A DNA stretch of 64,000 nt from Entoloma clypeatum (taxonomy: Eukaryota > Basidiomycota > Agaricomycetes > Agaricales > Entolomataceae), in NCBI GenBank assembly GCA_963565915.1, contig OY751486.1, positions 4,092,001 through 4,156,000 on the forward strand, in the 5' to 3' direction. Shown here one piece after another: positions 62,452-64,000 of this stretch; within the stretch, counting starts at the first letter, position 1, and each line of letters begins with the position of its first letter. The position numbers and the translations under genes are program-made. Under the pieces are notes generated by a model. That model was not told the origin of the DNA. It ran no database searches and worked only from the letters and a program-made list of their open reading frames with translations.

Positions 62452-64000
62452 CGGAGGGGCTGGTCCCACTAGTTGTGGCAGTTTGCGTGGGTTCTGGTCC
62501 AGGTCCTGTGGGCGCGACGCCCTCCATACCATCCAGAACCTCAAAGCGATTACGATCAGTGGGGACAAGGGTTGCAACCTTGGCCGCCGTCGTGGTGGTG
62601 GGGCGGGCAGCCTTGGCTGCTTTGCGAGACGCATCCTTCGTAGCGGCTTTAACATATGCCTTACGGTGGAAAGAGGGGTCGAAGCGGTTCTTCCAGAACT
62701 TGCATATGGTGGAATCAGAACGGTGGTCTTCACCACAGTTGCGACACCTTGGGGCGTGGTCGCACGGCTGCCCAGCAGGGGTGGGAGCGATGGGGGGATT
62801 GGCTTTAGGCGCGCCCTTGCAACAGGGGGCGTGATGCCTGTGGTTGTCGACGTGGTGAGGGCCACCACACGCGGAACAGAGTTGGGGTCTAGAGGGGCAG
62901 CCAGTTCCATTGTCTCGGATCTGATGCCCCCATTGGAAGCAGTTTCTGCAGAGGGGGATGCCGATGCGCTTGTCCGCCTGTCTGATGGGGGAGGGCCTAA
63001 AGTTCGCTTCGACGTTCCAGCGAATCTTGGTCTTGATGAGGGTGTTCAGGGTAGCCCCGCTCTGGGAGTCCTGGATGTCGAAATAGACTGTACACGTATC
63101 CGCAGTTTTTGAATAGGTGACGATCCGAGCAGCAGACGTGAGGGCAACTCGTTTCCTCATGACAGCAAAGCAGTGTTTCGTGATGATTTTGCCAATGGCC
63201 TCAGACGAAATAGGTTCATCGTTGAGGACGTGGGGTACGCCAGTCAACTTTAGGAAGGATTTAGATGTCGGAAGATAGACATTGATCTCCGCATCGTCAG
63301 CTTCGAGCAAGCGCTCAACGAACTTGCCGATGTTGGTGAGTTCGACATCGGTGGGGACGACCCGACCGGTGGAACTGATGGTTTTCATCCTCAATCCTTC
63401 AGGGCATAAGTCAGCAGCCTCAAGGGAGAGAGGAGAGTTGAGGTTCGCAAGCGCTTCAAGAGCAGCTTTATGAACCTCGTCGCGTTTCTTGAAAAGAGCC
63501 CACTCGGAGCTCGATATCATGACAAAGCGCCTGTTGGCGCCCTTGGTGGTCGAGGACACTCTGGGCTTAGGAACCGCAGGAGCCTTCGGGGTGGGTACAT
63601 CGCCTCCAGTTTCTGCAGGCGCTTTGCCCGTAGGCGCGGCGTGTGCTCCACTCTTGGCTTTGTTGGCGTAGGAAGGCCTGGGAGCTCTGTTGTAGGCAGA
63701 GCCCCTGGGTGGTAAGGGCGGGAATGCCGACGTGTCGTCGATCCTGGGGGCTCGCTTGACCGTTCCAGAGGGTGGACCCTTGGAAGGCTGGGCTGCTGGG
63801 GCAGGCGCCAAGGGTAAACCCTTGGTGCCGCGTGGAATCGGGGCCTTACCAGAGCTAGAAGCTTTGGGAGGGGCAGGGGATTTGTGGACTCGCCAGGAGT
63901 CCGACATGGAGGCGTCCGCCGCCTGTGAGGTGGTGGGGGTTTTGGAAGGAGGAGGAGCTTTGGACTTACCCTTGCCTTGGGAGGCGGGGGTCGGAGGCGG
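62432..64000 (-). CDS. LINE-A ORF1: nucleic-acid-binding protein, partial
   Basis: Open from the right edge of the window to the stop at 62432-62434; an internal ATG at 63907 is not necessarily the start because the same frame is open to 64000. A Pro/Ala/Lys-rich disordered N-terminus precedes a folded domain (DAEINVYLPTSKSFLKLTGV, RKRVALTSAARIVTYSKTAD). A Cys/His-rich region follows with CRNCFQWGHQ, CSACGGPHHVDNH and CRNCGEDHRSDSTIC knuckles. It is the Gag-like RNA-binding partner of ORF2. Confidence 0.88.
   Translation of the reverse strand, partial: PPPTPASQGKGKSKAPPPSKTPTTSQAADASMSDSWRVHKSPAPPKASSSGKAPIPRGTKGLPLAPAPAAQPSKGPPSGTVKRAPRIDDTSAFPPLPPRGSAYNRAPRPSYANKAKSGAHAAPTGKAPAETGGDVPTPKAPAVPKPRVSSTTKGANRRFVMISSSEWALFKKRDEVHKAALEALANLNSPLSLEAADLCPEGLRMKTISSTGRVVPTDVELTNIGKFVERLLEADDAEINVYLPTSKSFLKLTGVPHVLNDEPISSEAIGKIITKHCFAVMRKRVALTSAARIVTYSKTADTCTVYFDIQDSQSGATLNTLIKTKIRWNVEANFRPSPIRQADKRIGIPLCRNCFQWGHQIRDNGTGCPSRPQLCSACGGPHHVDNHRHHAPCCKGAPKANPPIAPTPAGQPCDHAPRCRNCGEDHRSDSTICKFWKNRFDPSFHRKAYVKAATKDASRKAAKAARPTTTTAAKVATLVPTDRNRFEVLDGMEGVAPTGPGPEPTQTATTSGTSPSDGVVNG

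Larger units (their letters stand above)
58313..64000 (-). mobile_element. LINE-A: Tad-like LINE, 3' end and both ORFs, 5' end outside window
   Basis: A poly(T) at about 58326-58350 (poly(A) complement), 3' UTR to 58632, ORF2 58633-62451 and ORF1 from 62432 beyond the edge. Inserted at the end of LINE-D, of the same family; at the DNA level it is distinctly less decayed than LINE-C and LINE-D. ORFs are intact in the window, so it may be competent. Confidence 0.9.

Noticed and set aside
58633..62910. LINE-A ORF2 starting at 62910
   Set aside because: The upstream extension overlaps the ORF1 zinc-knuckle region in another frame and shows no domain. The ATGs at 62451 and 62439 sit at the ORF1 stop.

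Overview
The window comes from a filamentous fungus, most likely a basidiomycete (Agaricomycetes). The reasons are short 45-75 bp GT-AG introns that split every host gene, a multi-exon P450, a Ser/Thr-rich single-pass membrane protein, and Tf1/sushi-type chromodomain Gypsy elements next to Tad-like LINEs. All splice coordinates were read by eye.

Layout. Positions 1-9500 are an ordinary gene-rich segment: P450 (+), neugrin/Rrg9-like mitochondrial protein (-), coactosin-like ADF-H protein (+), GNAT acetyltransferase (-), nascent polypeptide-associated complex beta (+), a decayed membrane-protein tail, and a complete single-pass membrane protein (-). From about 9650 to the right edge nearly everything is transposon, deeply nested.

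Nest 1 (10412-43128): LINE-C carries an old LTR fragment (40735-41404); LINE-B (16342-19177 plus 40084-40734, with poly(A)) abuts that fragment; a giant Gypsy element, here called LG (19178-40083, 1281-bp LTRs, about 14.3 kb without its insert), sits inside LINE-B; and an intact Gypsy element, Gypsy-2 (23508-30084), sits inside LG. A decayed relative, Gypsy-1 (10412-16341), cuts off the 5' end of LINE-B. A complete Tc1/mariner transposon lies at 43920-45537.

Nest 2 (45720-64000): LINE-D (minus strand) contains a doubly deleted Gypsy-S copy (46123-49681, TSD GAGAG) and a full-length Gypsy-S (50126-57403, TSD ATGCC, LTRs indistinguishable by eye). A younger LINE-A of the same family lies at the end of LINE-D and runs off the right edge.

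Main point of interest. Two unrelated Gypsy elements (LG and Gypsy-S) share an unexpected layout. Between pol and the 3' LTR, on the strand opposite gag-pol, each carries an intron-containing gene for a nuclear-looking protein with a six-cysteine CX2C...CX2C zinc-cluster-like motif. Each element is also saturated with its own short DNA word: CGGA on one strand throughout Gypsy-S, and the palindrome TCGCGA throughout LG. This is what would be expected if each element encoded a sequence-specific DNA-binding factor acting on its own copies, in the manner of the VANC anti-silencing proteins of VANDAL transposons. That interpretation is inference. Other notable signals are two GGGTTTT -1 frameshift sites separating gag, pro and pol of LG, Tf1-like 11-nt self-priming signals in Gypsy-2 and Gypsy-S, a conserved small third ORF in Gypsy-1/2, and CpG-to-TpG decay that creates TGA stops.
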